From positions 1-55,878 of the forward strand of contig CAYFMI010000019.1 in the NCBI GenBank assembly GCA_964344175.1: a stretch of DNA of 55,878 bases, given 5' to 3'. The notes beneath the pieces were generated by a model. The model did not search any database, was not told where the DNA came from, and saw nothing but the letters and a program-made list of their open reading frames with translations. The DNA comes from NIOZ-UU35 sp964344175. GTDB lineage: Bacteria > Chloroflexota > Anaerolineae > Anaerolineales > UBA11858. Both the position numbers and the translations under genes were made by a program. Of the stretch, positions 17,070 through 24,870 are shown piece by piece (the first letter of the stretch is position 1; every line of letters begins with the position of its first letter).

Positions 17070-18223
17070 TGCCGTTGCTCCATTGTATTGCCGGGAAAAA
17101 AATCACCCGTTGGATAATGAGCCTGGCCTGGGGGTTACTGCTGGCCGGCTGCGCTTTTCTGGGGGAAGTGGACGCGCCCCGGGCGGAGGGGACAGAAACC
17201 CCTCAGGATATGTTGCCCACCCCCATGGACGCGGTCGAGACTCCCACACAGGTGTTTGCCGCACTGGATGTTGAATCCACCCCCCAGGCGACCGCGCCCC
17301 TCCCCACACCGGTTGAAGACCCCCTGCGTTTCGTTTTCCCCGATGCTGAACTGCCGCCGGTCTCGGCCTGGCGACCGGCTTTGTATCCGATCCCCTGGGA
17401 GCCAACGCCTTACGATCATTTTTACTTTGCTCGCCCCATCGCAGCCGATGAAGTTAACTGGCCCCTGGAAGATTACCGCTACGGTGGGGTCTTCTTTGAG
17501 GGGCAGGTACACACCGGCGTAGACATCCCGGCCACAAAAGGGACACCGGTGTTGGCCGCCGCCGATGGCAAAGTGATTTGGGCCGGGTATGGCCTATACC
17601 GCGGCGTACCCGGTGATACCACCGACCCCTATGGGCGCGCCGTAATGATCCAGCACGATTTTGGTTTTCAGGGGCGCCGTTTGTATACCGTGTATGGGCA
17701 TTTGCAGCAGGTCTTTGTGCCGCGCGGCCAGTTTGTCTCGATGGGTGATGAATTAGGTTTGGTGGGCGATACCGGGTTTGTGACCGGCCCGCACCTGCAC
17801 ATGGAAGTGCGCTGGGGAGAGTTGACTTATTTCGACACCCTCAACCCGGAACTGTGGTTGGTTCCGCCGCAGGGCTGGGGAGTGCTGGCGGCGCGCCTGA
17901 TGAATACCGGCGGGCAGATTGTCTATGAACAAGGTGTCACGATCACATCCATCGGAACCGGGCAGCGTTGGCAGGCGCGTTCGTATGCGCATGGCACGGT
18001 CAACCGCGACCCTTATTATCAAGAAAACCTGGTCGTCAGCGATCTGCCCGCTGGGACTTATGAGATCAGGGCTTCGTATGCCGGGAAATTGTACAGCACC
18101 TATTTCGAGATTGCGCCGGGGCGGGTAAGTTATATTTCGTTTCGCGGCCGGGAGGGTTTCAGCCTGGAAAACCCGCCGCTCCCAGGGGCAGATTTCAACC
18201 CATTCCAATCCCTTGACAACTAG
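17066..18223 (+). CDS. M23-family (LytM) peptidoglycan endopeptidase, lipoprotein
   Basis: Starting at the ATG overlapping the previous stop, the protein is 385 residues. It has a lipobox LLLAGC, a Pro-rich linker and a LytM domain around residues 145-265. Zinc ligands are visible: HTGVDIP (His, Asp) and GPHLHMEVRW (HxH), the full set for an active Gly-Gly/D-amino acid endopeptidase. A beta-sandwich-like C-terminal domain follows (TITSIGTGQRW to YISFRG). It probably cuts cell-wall cross-links, with the upstream propeller protein as a co-expressed partner. Confidence 0.88.
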   Translation: MMPLLHCIAGKKITRWIMSLAWGLLLAGCAFLGEVDAPRAEGTETPQDMLPTPMDAVETPTQVFAALDVESTPQATAPLPTPVEDPLRFVFPDAELPPVSAWRPALYPIPWEPTPYDHFYFARPIAADEVNWPLEDYRYGGVFFEGQVHTGVDIPATKGTPVLAAADGKVIWAGYGLYRGVPGDTTDPYGRAVMIQHDFGFQGRRLYTVYGHLQQVFVPRGQFVSMGDELGLVGDTGFVTGPHLHMEVRWGELTYFDTLNPELWLVPPQGWGVLAARLMNTGGQIVYEQGVTITSIGTGQRWQARSYAHGTVNRDPYYQENLVVSDLPAGTYEIRASYAGKLYSTYFEIAPGRVSYISFRGREGFSLENPPLPGADFNPFQSLDN

Positions 18224-18256
18224 AACATTCGTGCTAAACTTAGGTAAATTTTTTTG

Positions 18257-18712
18257 ATGACGTTTTTTAGAAAGTACTTTTACATCCTGTTGCGTGTGAT
18301 CTGGCTTGTTGTAAAGCCGGTTTCAATAGGTGTTCGTGTCTTGATGGTTCGAGATGATGAGGTTCTGTTAGTACAGCATGTCTATCAAGATCAATGGTTC
18401 TTGCCTGGGGGTTTGGTTGAGCGGAATGAAACGCTAGAAGAAGCTGCTCGTCGTGAAGTTTCGGAAGAGGTGGGGGGGACATTATCAGACATAGACTTGT
18501 TTGGTGCGTATTCGCATTTTGAATATGGTAAGATCGATCATGTGGTTGTTTTTTTGTCTCGTGATTTTATACTAAATGGATATTCGGACGATGAGATCGA
18601 ATGTTATGAGTTTTTTAATTTGCAGGCCTTGCCGGATGCGCTCTCTTTGGGAAGCCGCAAGCAAATTGAACGATTTCTCGGCAACGATGAACCATCGTAT
18701 GGTGTTTGGTGA
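18257..18712 (+). CDS. Nudix hydrolase
   Basis: This 151-residue protein carries a complete Nudix box, GX5EX7REUXEEXGU, seen as GGLVERNE...RREVSEEVGG (about residues 53-76). It hydrolyses a nucleoside-diphosphate-linked compound; the substrate cannot be told. A hydrophobic N-terminal stretch (YFYILLRVIWLVV) precedes the domain and could be a membrane anchor, which is uncommon for the family. The ATG at 18257 is preferred over the adjacent TTG. The gene lies 95 bp before recA, on the same strand. Confidence 0.87.
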   Translation: MTFFRKYFYILLRVIWLVVKPVSIGVRVLMVRDDEVLLVQHVYQDQWFLPGGLVERNETLEEAARREVSEEVGGTLSDIDLFGAYSHFEYGKIDHVVVFLSRDFILNGYSDDEIECYEFFNLQALPDALSLGSRKQIERFLGNDEPSYGVW

Positions 18713-18807
18713 AAGAACTATTCTGTCCAGGGAAAGCGCTGTGAACCAGGGTGTTGGCACGCTTGCATGGAAGATCGATGAGATCGAATGGTTATAAGGA
18801 GTGAATT

Positions 18808-19851
18808 ATGGCAAAAGAATCTGTGAATGAGGCCCGTCAGGCTGCGCTTGATAAAGCCATGGGTGATTTAGCAAAACGGTATGGCGAAGGTACGATTATG
18901 CGGTTGGGTGAAGCGACGCACTTGAATGTGGACGTGATCCCGACCGGATCTTTGTCGTTGGATATTGCTTTGGGTGTGGGGGGTATTCCCCGCGGCCGGG
19001 TGACCGAAATTTATGGCCCAGAATCATCGGGGAAAACCACTATTTGTCAGCATATTGTTGCCGAAGCCCAGCAGTTGGGCGGCACCGCCGCTTTTGTGGA
19101 TATGGAACATGCCCTCGACCCGAAATATGCCGCCGCCTGTGGCGTAGATGTTGAGAACTTACTGATCTCTCAACCAGATACCGGTGAGCAGGCTCTGGAG
19201 ATTGTCGAAACACTGGTGCGCTCCGGCGCTGTCGATGTCATCGTGATCGATTCGGTCGCCGCATTAGTGCCGCGCGCTGAGATCGAGGGCGACATGGGTG
19301 ATGCCCATATGGGCTTAATGGCCCGCTTGATGTCGCAGGCTTTGCGCAAACTCTCCGGGGCGATCAAACAGACCAACACGGCGGTGATCTTCACCAATCA
19401 GTTGCGGCAAAAAATCGGCGTGATGTTCGGCAATCCGGAGACGACCACCGGCGGGCAGGCTCTCAAGTTTTACGCTTCTGTGCGCCTGGATGTGCGCCGT
19501 ATTCAATCCATTAAGGTTGGTTCTGAGGTGATTGGAAATCGCACCCGTGTGCGGGTGGTTAAGAATAAAGTTGCTTCTCCTTTCCAGACCGCCGAATTCG
19601 ACATCATGTACAACGAAGGTATCTCCAAAGTCGGCGATCTAGTCGATCTTGGCACCGAACTCGATATTATTTCCAAGCGCGGTTCATATTATTCGTATGG
19701 CGACCTGCGGTTGGCGCAAGGGCGAGAAAATGCCAAAGACTACTTGCGCGAAAACCCCGATCTGATGTTGGAAATCGAATCGCAGATACGCAGCGGATTT
19801 TTGGGAGAAGAGGCCCCTGAGCCTTTCATTGATGAGGAAGTTGAAGACTAA
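18808..19851 (+). CDS. recA: Recombinase RecA
   Basis: The 347-residue protein is a standard RecA. It coats single-stranded DNA, exchanges strands and triggers LexA self-cleavage. Visible motifs are Walker A GPESSGKTT (about residues 71-79), the DNA-binding loop region EIEGDMGDAHMGLMARLMSQ, TNQLRQKIGVMFG and GGQALKFYASVRLDVRR. The C-terminus is acidic as usual. A TAAGGAGTG Shine-Dalgarno lies a few bases before the ATG. I could not identify a LexA box in the 95-bp upstream gap. Confidence 0.98.
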   Translation: MAKESVNEARQAALDKAMGDLAKRYGEGTIMRLGEATHLNVDVIPTGSLSLDIALGVGGIPRGRVTEIYGPESSGKTTICQHIVAEAQQLGGTAAFVDMEHALDPKYAAACGVDVENLLISQPDTGEQALEIVETLVRSGAVDVIVIDSVAALVPRAEIEGDMGDAHMGLMARLMSQALRKLSGAIKQTNTAVIFTNQLRQKIGVMFGNPETTTGGQALKFYASVRLDVRRIQSIKVGSEVIGNRTRVRVVKNKVASPFQTAEFDIMYNEGISKVGDLVDLGTELDIISKRGSYYSYGDLRLAQGRENAKDYLRENPDLMLEIESQIRSGFLGEEAPEPFIDEEVED

Positions 19852-19862
19852 TCTGAACAATC

Positions 19863-20396
19863 ATGCGCATTGACCGTCTGGTTATTGGCATCCTTTTCAG
19901 CTTGATCGTATCGGCATGTGGCGCGGGGGATACGCGCCCCACGCCGACGCTTGAAGTTTATCGCCCGCCGACCCAGGATCCGGCGGTGGTGCAGCTTCAA
20001 GCCACCGAAGCCGCCCGCCTTACCCAGCAGAGTTTGCCAACTCCGACCCCCGCATGCGCCAACGGTCTGCGCTTCGTGGAAGATGTGACGATTGAAGACG
20101 GTACGGTCGTGGCCCCCGGCGCGCAGCTGGATAAACGCTGGCGGGTCGAGAACGCCGGATCGTGCAACTGGCAGAAGGGGTATGAGGTGCGCCTGGTAGC
20201 CGGCCCCGCCCTGGAAGCCTCCACACCGCAGGCGCTCTACCCGGCCCTCAGCAGCACGGAGGTTGTCATCCGCATGACCTTTATTGCCCCTGCCGAACCA
20301 GGCTCCTATCGCAGCGCCTGGCAGGCTTTCGACCCCGACGGCGCGCCGTTTGGGGATCCGTTTTTTATTGATATTCAAGTTGCGGTGGAAGAGTGA
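19863..20396 (+). CDS. Lipoprotein with NBR1-type Ig-like domain
   Basis: The 177-residue protein has signal peptide and lipobox LIVSAC, a short Pro/Thr linker and one domain starting FVEDVTIEDGTVVAPGAQLDK. The motifs KRWRVENAGSCNW and FIAPAEPGSYRSAWQAF mark the NBR1 central (FW) Ig-like domain. It is common in eukaryotic autophagy receptors and also widespread in secreted Chloroflexota proteins. Its bacterial function is not established. It begins 11 bp after recA, so read-through from recA is likely. Confidence 0.82.
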   Translation: MRIDRLVIGILFSLIVSACGAGDTRPTPTLEVYRPPTQDPAVVQLQATEAARLTQQSLPTPTPACANGLRFVEDVTIEDGTVVAPGAQLDKRWRVENAGSCNWQKGYEVRLVAGPALEASTPQALYPALSSTEVVIRMTFIAPAEPGSYRSAWQAFDPDGAPFGDPFFIDIQVAVEE

Positions 20397-20408
20397 AGTC
20401 GATCAGGG

Positions 20409-21167
20409 GTGATCATTCTTTTGCCCCATAACCTCTTTGACGACCAGGCTGATCTCTACGTCCAGGCACGGCCGCGTTACCCCCAGGCCATTTATGCGTA
20501 TTTAGCCTCCCTGTGTCAGGAGCATGCTCAGGTCTGGGATTGTGCTTGCGGCAACGGCCAGGTGGCCGTAGATTTATCGAGATACTTTCCTCATGTCCAG
20601 GCCAGTGATGTCAGTGAGGGGCAAATTCGTAATGCTATTCTCCATCCCAACGTCGCCTATTCTGTGCAAGCCGCCGAGTCGACCTGTTTTTCGGCCCATC
20701 AATTTGATCTGATTTGTGTAGCTCAAGCCCTGCACTGGTTCAATTATGAGCGCTTCTGGCCCGGGGTCCAACGCATCCTGAAGCCTGATGGGGTTTTTGC
20801 GGCCTGGGGCTATACCTGGCTTTCCGTAACTCCTGAAATCGACGGCTTGATTCAGGAATTGTTGCTAAAGCCCATTGACCCTTACTGGGCTGCTCAAAAT
20901 CAATTGCTTTGGGATCACTACCGCAATGTGCCCTTTCCCCTTACTCGGTTGGATCCGCCGCAGATTACCATGACAATGGCGTGGGAGCTGAATGCGTTAT
21001 TTGCCTACCTGCGCAGTTGGTCGGCGGTCAGGCGCGCGATCGCTGCGCAGGGGGACGAATTCTTACAGAAAACTTTCGAAGCCGTTTCATCGGTTTGGGG
21101 GTGGGCTGGCTTGAAGCGCAAAATTCAGATGGAATTTGTTATCATTGTGGGGAAGAACAAAAAATAA
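20409..21167 (+). CDS. Class I SAM-dependent methyltransferase
   Basis: A 252-residue cytoplasmic protein of the Methyltransf_11 type. It has LFDDQADLYVQARPRYP near the start, then the SAM motif VWDCACGNGQVAVDLS (about residues 42-57) and motif IV DLICVAQALHWFNYERF. The HWF element and length match the YcgJ/TMT1-like group, whose substrates are mostly unknown. The start is assigned to GTG 20409, but a nearby TTG is possible. It follows the NBR1-like lipoprotein by 12 bp. Confidence 0.82.
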   Translation: MIILLPHNLFDDQADLYVQARPRYPQAIYAYLASLCQEHAQVWDCACGNGQVAVDLSRYFPHVQASDVSEGQIRNAILHPNVAYSVQAAESTCFSAHQFDLICVAQALHWFNYERFWPGVQRILKPDGVFAAWGYTWLSVTPEIDGLIQELLLKPIDPYWAAQNQLLWDHYRNVPFPLTRLDPPQITMTMAWELNALFAYLRSWSAVRRAIAAQGDEFLQKTFEAVSSVWGWAGLKRKIQMEFVIIVGKNKK

Positions 21168-21203
21168 ACGGACTGCCAGCCCTCATGTTAAAAAGAGATC
21201 CCT

Positions 21204-21332
21204 ATGTCATCATCCCTCAGCGCCAGTGCCCGCCGCGTTCAGCAGGCTCTTGATGCACTCGGTTTGACGCTCCAGGTTGTTGAGCTGCCCGGAAGTACCT
21301 GCACCACCACCGGGCAGATGATTACCTTGTAA
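21204..21332 (+). pseudogene. Truncated YbaK/EbsC-like (aminoacyl-tRNA deacylase) remnant
   Basis: A 42-codon ORF reads SARRVQQALDALGLTLQVVE then LPGST. This matches the first 35 or so residues of YbaK/EbsC-type Cys-tRNA(Pro) deacylases, which continue STRTAAEAA. Here the reading turns into CTTTGQMITL and stops, so about three quarters of the protein and its active site are missing. The stop overlaps the start of the C39-like gene (TAATG), so the fragment may now serve as a translated leader for it. The family assignment is by recognition of the N-terminal pattern. Confidence 0.6.
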
Positions 21333-22219
21333 TGAAAAGATTCTATCTCACCGTATTGGTATGGACAGGCATCCTCGTGCTGGCCGGGCTTGGCTATGCC
21401 TTGTTTCAAGAAAGCGTTCAAGCGCGCGCCCTGGGGCAAGTTCAGCCAATTTCCTCACCTGCAGCCTCGGTAGAGACCCTGCCCATTACCCGGCCTGTGA
21501 GCACGCAGCCGCGAGTCACAACCCTGCCTACGGCGACGCCTTTCCAGCCGGTGGCCTTCACGCCTACCGAAACATTGACTCCCACTCTGACATTGACTCC
21601 CACAGCCAGTCTTACCCCATCGCTCACCGCAACCCCACCGCCAACCCCGACGCCTGTGCCGCCTGCATCGGCTTTTATTGAGGGGATTTCCGGGCGCTGG
21701 CCGGCTTATTCGTTGGATTGCGAATCGCGCTCGGCGGTGGATTGGGCGGCTTATTTTGGCGTGACAATTAATGAGCTGGCCTTTTTCCAGGCGCTGCCCG
21801 CCTCCGATAACCCCGACCTGGGATTTGTGGGCAATGTGCATGGGGCCTGGGGCCAGATACCGCCTAACGACTACGGAGTGCATGCCAAACCGGTCGCCAA
21901 ATTGTTGCGCGCCTACGGGCTGGAGGCCGATGCTATCTATGGTTTGAGCTGGCCCGCCCTCCAGGCTGAGATTGCCGCCGGAGAACCGGTGATCGTTTGG
22001 GTGGTTGGCAGGGTGGCGCGCGGCACGCCGGTGGCGTATACTTCTGCAGACGGGCAGGCGCATACCGTGGTGCGTTTTCAGCATACGGTCATCGTGATTG
22101 GTTATGATGCGTCGCAGGTGATGGTATTGGATGGCGATTGGGTGTACCAGCGCAATGTGCAGGATTTTCTGGATTCGTGGCGTGTATTGGGAAATATGGC
22201 GGTAATTTGGGATGACTAA
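21332..22219 (+). CDS. C39-like cysteine peptidase, membrane-anchored (tandem copy 1)
   Basis: The 295-residue protein has an N-terminal membrane helix (about residues 7-24) and a long Thr/Pro linker (about 45-110). A peptidase C39-like domain (PF13529 type) follows. The putative catalytic Cys is in SLDCESRSAVDWAAYFG, the His in FQHTVIVIGYDA and the Asp in VMVLDG. The domain would sit outside the cell on a flexible stalk. Its substrate is unknown; relatives include bacteriocin-leader peptidases and wall-associated proteases. The last 8 bases overlap copy 2, so the two are translated together. Confidence 0.83.
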   Translation: MKRFYLTVLVWTGILVLAGLGYALFQESVQARALGQVQPISSPAASVETLPITRPVSTQPRVTTLPTATPFQPVAFTPTETLTPTLTLTPTASLTPSLTATPPPTPTPVPPASAFIEGISGRWPAYSLDCESRSAVDWAAYFGVTINELAFFQALPASDNPDLGFVGNVHGAWGQIPPNDYGVHAKPVAKLLRAYGLEADAIYGLSWPALQAEIAAGEPVIVWVVGRVARGTPVAYTSADGQAHTVVRFQHTVIVIGYDASQVMVLDGDWVYQRNVQDFLDSWRVLGNMAVIWDD

Positions 22220-23126
22220 GATCGAACAGTGGCGCGCAAAGAAAGTGGTAGCCCGCCCGCACCCCCGCAGGGCGCCCCCCTGGGTGGGAGGATTCCTGCT
22301 GGTTGTGCTGACCGTTGCCGCAGCAACGGGGATTCTGCTCTTCGTTGGGGATGGCACATCCCCTCAGGCGCATGCGGCAGCCCCTCTCCCGTCTGAGACC
22401 CCTCCGCCAACCCTCACGCAGCCCGAAGCCTTCACCTCCACGCAACTCCCCTCACCGACGATCAGCCTCACACCACTCCCCACAGCCACCCGCCGACCGC
22501 CCACCCTGACGCCGACCGCCTCGCGCACGCCCGCACCCATCCCCACGCGCTATGTGTCGCCAACCCCGGTTGCCAGTGTGCGCATCGAAGATTTCGTTGG
22601 TCGCAAACAATCTTTGCCCCTGAGTTGCGAAGCCAGCGCCGCCGTGGATTGGGCGGCTTATTTCCACGTCTCGATTGACGAACTCAATTTTCAGAATCAG
22701 TTGCCGCTATCGGATAACCCGAACAAAGGCTTTGTGGGGAATGTAGAAGGCGCTTGGGGACAGGTTCCCCCGGCGGCTTATGGGGTCTATGCCGAGCCAG
22801 TAGCGCAGTTGTTGCGGGCGCATGGTGTGCCCGCCTGGGCGGTATATAACCTGAGCCTGGAGGCCATCAAAGCAGAAATTGCTTTAGGCCGTCCGGTGAT
22901 TGTTTGGGTGATTGGGCATGTGGGGCGCGGCACGCCGGTTCCCTATGTAGATGCCGATGGCTACGAGACGGTCGTGGCGCGCTTTGAGCATACTGTGGTT
23001 GTGACCGGCTACGATGCCAGCCAGGTCTGGATTGTGGATGGGGCGCGTCAGTATACGCGTACGCTGAAAGAATTTCTCGATTCTTGGGGGGTGCTGGGGA
23101 ACATGGCGATTATCTGGCGAGAGTGA
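22212..23126 (+). CDS. C39-like cysteine peptidase, membrane-anchored (tandem copy 2)
   Basis: This 304-residue protein is a tandem paralogue of the preceding one and has the same plan: cytoplasmic basic N-terminus, one helix (about residues 23-43), Thr/Pro linker and C39-like domain. The catalytic elements are LPLSCEASAAVDWAAYF, RFEHTVVVTGYDA and VWIVDG. Shared blocks include FVGNVxGAWGQxPP and PVIVWVxGxVxRGTPV. The conserved active sites in both copies argue that both proteases work. The 3' end overlaps the converging pseudogene by 17 bp. Confidence 0.83.
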   Translation: MTKIEQWRAKKVVARPHPRRAPPWVGGFLLVVLTVAAATGILLFVGDGTSPQAHAAAPLPSETPPPTLTQPEAFTSTQLPSPTISLTPLPTATRRPPTLTPTASRTPAPIPTRYVSPTPVASVRIEDFVGRKQSLPLSCEASAAVDWAAYFHVSIDELNFQNQLPLSDNPNKGFVGNVEGAWGQVPPAAYGVYAEPVAQLLRAHGVPAWAVYNLSLEAIKAEIALGRPVIVWVIGHVGRGTPVPYVDADGYETVVARFEHTVVVTGYDASQVWIVDGARQYTRTLKEFLDSWGVLGNMAIIWRE

Positions 23127-23759
23127 TGACACCAGCATCTTGCAGAGCCAGCCCGGAAAATAAGACCATCACCCAGAGCATGACCAGCCCGGCGATGTAG
23201 AGAATGCTGAAATCGGATTCCTGGCATTCGACTTGTGCTTGCTTGAAAGCGAGATGCCGCAAGATGCCCGCTTCGGCGATCCCGGCCAACAGCCAGATGG
23301 CGCGGTTCCATTCCCCCCAGAGATGTGCGTACATAGGGCAGGAATAAGGATGTCGTTACAGTCAGCGCCACCAGCATGAAGAAGACCGAGGCGGCGCGCT
23401 GGCCGGGTGTTGGCAGCGGGGAGACCAGCGCCAAAACCAGGATCGAAAGCCAAATGGCCGCGCCGTCAATGAAATAGCCCTCGATAGCGAAGGTCAGCGG
23501 ATCGAAGCTGCCGCGCAGGGCGAATAGTGCGAATAGCGGGCCGTCGAGCAATGAGAACACTAAGGGCAGCGTCCGTGCCGGGATAGGGGTGTAACTGTAG
23601 GTGGCCGCCAGGTATACCCCCACGGCTCCCACCCCGCCCAGGAATAAGGGGGTAGCGCACCGGGTATGTGCTGACGATGGCAAAGGTCGCCAGTGAAGGC
23701 AGCAGCCCCAGATAGATGAGGTAGGCGCTCCCCAGTTTGTTGTGGAACGTTAGCGGCAT
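23110..23759 (-). pseudogene. Membrane-protein gene with two frameshifts
   Basis: Three consecutive reading frames on the minus strand join into one polytopic protein of about 215 residues. The first begins MPLTFHNKLGSAYLIYLG, the second covers VGAVGVYLAATYSYTPIPAR to TTSLFLPYVRTSL, and the third covers EWNRAIWLLAGIAEAG to the end. Removing one base from a C5 run (near 23650) and one from a G6 run (near 23313, as read on the minus strand) restores the frame. Both are +1 changes in homopolymers, so either recent decay or a sequencing error could explain them. About six hydrophobic helices; family not recognised. Confidence 0.65.
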
Positions 23760-23944
23760 AATGGCACGATCATATCATATTTAGAACTGCGTATTGGATA
23801 AGAATCTACGGCAATACGTTCAGCAGAGGTTGGGACGCAATCATGCGCTTCGACTACGCTCCCGCCGGTCGCTCCACTCTGCGCGAGGATACATTTAGAC
23901 TTATTTGAAACTGAGGTTATTTACCAGTAGGAACGGGGAATTTG

Positions 23945-24748
23945 TCAGGGTTCGGAACCCCAATCTTGTGCGCAACGGAAACCAACCCGCGGGTTGGGCA
24001 GCGCCGAATGAGATGAATTGCGGAAGAAGGTGGTAGTATATTCTGCCGGATCGGCGTAGGAGCCGCCCCGCAGTCCGTGATCGAGAATTTTATCAGGCCC
24101 CAGGGGGTTGTGGTCGGGAGAGTAGGTATAGTAGTCGAAAGCGAAATAGTCGCTGACCCATTCGGCGGCGTTACCGCACAGATCCAGCGCGCCGTAGGGG
24201 CTGGCTCCCTTTGGGTAGCTGCCCACCGGTTGAGGCGCGCCGTGCCCCGCCTCGGCGGTGTTGGCCTTAGATGCATCCCAGGTATCCCCCCAGGGGTAGT
24301 TGCGGGCATCCGTGCTGCGGGCGGCTTTTTCCCACTCGGCTTCAGTCGGCAGGCGTTTGCCCATCCACGCACAATAGGCGGCGGCTTCTTCCCACAATAT
24401 GGCAGTGGCCGGTAAATCTCCGGACGCGCTCACTTCAGCATCGTCCCAGCCGCGCGCCGGCTCAAAGCCGGTGTGGGTGACGAATTCCCCAAAGGCGGTT
24501 GTGGTGACTTCGGTGCGATCAATGCTATAAGCGTCGAGATAGATCGTATGTTGGGGGCGGTGGGCGCGGCGCTCATTGTCTTGCCCCATCGTGAACCAGC
24601 CTGCCGGGATGATGACCATGTCTGGCGGGGAGGGTTGGCCTTTGTCGGGCACGCACCCGGTGATGAGTAGGCCAATGCAGAAGATCCCCCCAAGAAAATG
24701 CCGCCATGTAGGAATATGGCAAATCCGTTTTTGTGGTGATCTGAACAT
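23945..24748 (-). CDS. SUMF1/FGE-like domain lipoprotein without the catalytic cysteines
   Basis: From ATG 24748 this gives 267 residues with a lipobox LLITGC and a single SUMF1 domain (about residues 45-260). Family motifs are MVIIPAGWFTMGQD, EVTTTAFGEFV, WEEAAAYCAWMGKRLPTEAE, GNAAEWVSDYF, HGLRGGSY and RVGFRCAQD. Formylglycine-generating enzymes need two Cys in the MCHRSYC-type segment after GGSY. Here that segment reads ADPAEYT, so sulfatase-activating chemistry is not expected. Relatives of this kind act in other oxidations or as structural proteins. An upstream in-frame start at 24811 is less likely because it would place 21 extra residues before the signal peptide. Confidence 0.85.
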   Translation of the reverse strand: MFRSPQKRICHIPTWRHFLGGIFCIGLLITGCVPDKGQPSPPDMVIIPAGWFTMGQDNERRAHRPQHTIYLDAYSIDRTEVTTTAFGEFVTHTGFEPARGWDDAEVSASGDLPATAILWEEAAAYCAWMGKRLPTEAEWEKAARSTDARNYPWGDTWDASKANTAEAGHGAPQPVGSYPKGASPYGALDLCGNAAEWVSDYFAFDYYTYSPDHNPLGPDKILDHGLRGGSYADPAEYTTTFFRNSSHSALPNPRVGFRCAQDWGSEP

Positions 24749-24811
24749 TTTTGTGCTTTCTGAATACTTATCCAATAATGAAAGTATAGAAAATGCCAAA
24801 TGAATCGTCAA

Positions 24812-24843
24812 GCAAAAAGCCCGCCGGGGACGACGGGCTTTCG
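24812..24843 (-). terminator. Terminator of the FKBP gene
   Basis: Read on the minus strand, AAAGCCCG...CGGGCTTT forms a stem with one mismatch and loop TCCC, followed by a T5 run. It sits 28 bp after the stop codon of the triple-FKBP gene. Confidence 0.85.
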
Positions 24844-24870
24844 ATATTGTGTACTTTGAGGATGCGTGGA

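Noticed and set aside
18713..18807. LexA box before recA
   Set aside because: No CGAACNNNNGTTCG-like or other clear palindrome was found in the gap.
21455..22357. Minus-strand ORF (300 codons) opposite the C39-like genes
   Set aside because: Spans two real genes antisense; Arg/His-rich translation typical of a shadow frame.
23792..24777. Inverted pair TATTGGATAAG / CTTATCCAATA flanking the SUMF1 gene
   Set aside because: Eleven bases only, far apart, with no element features between; likely chance or shared promoter-like sequence.
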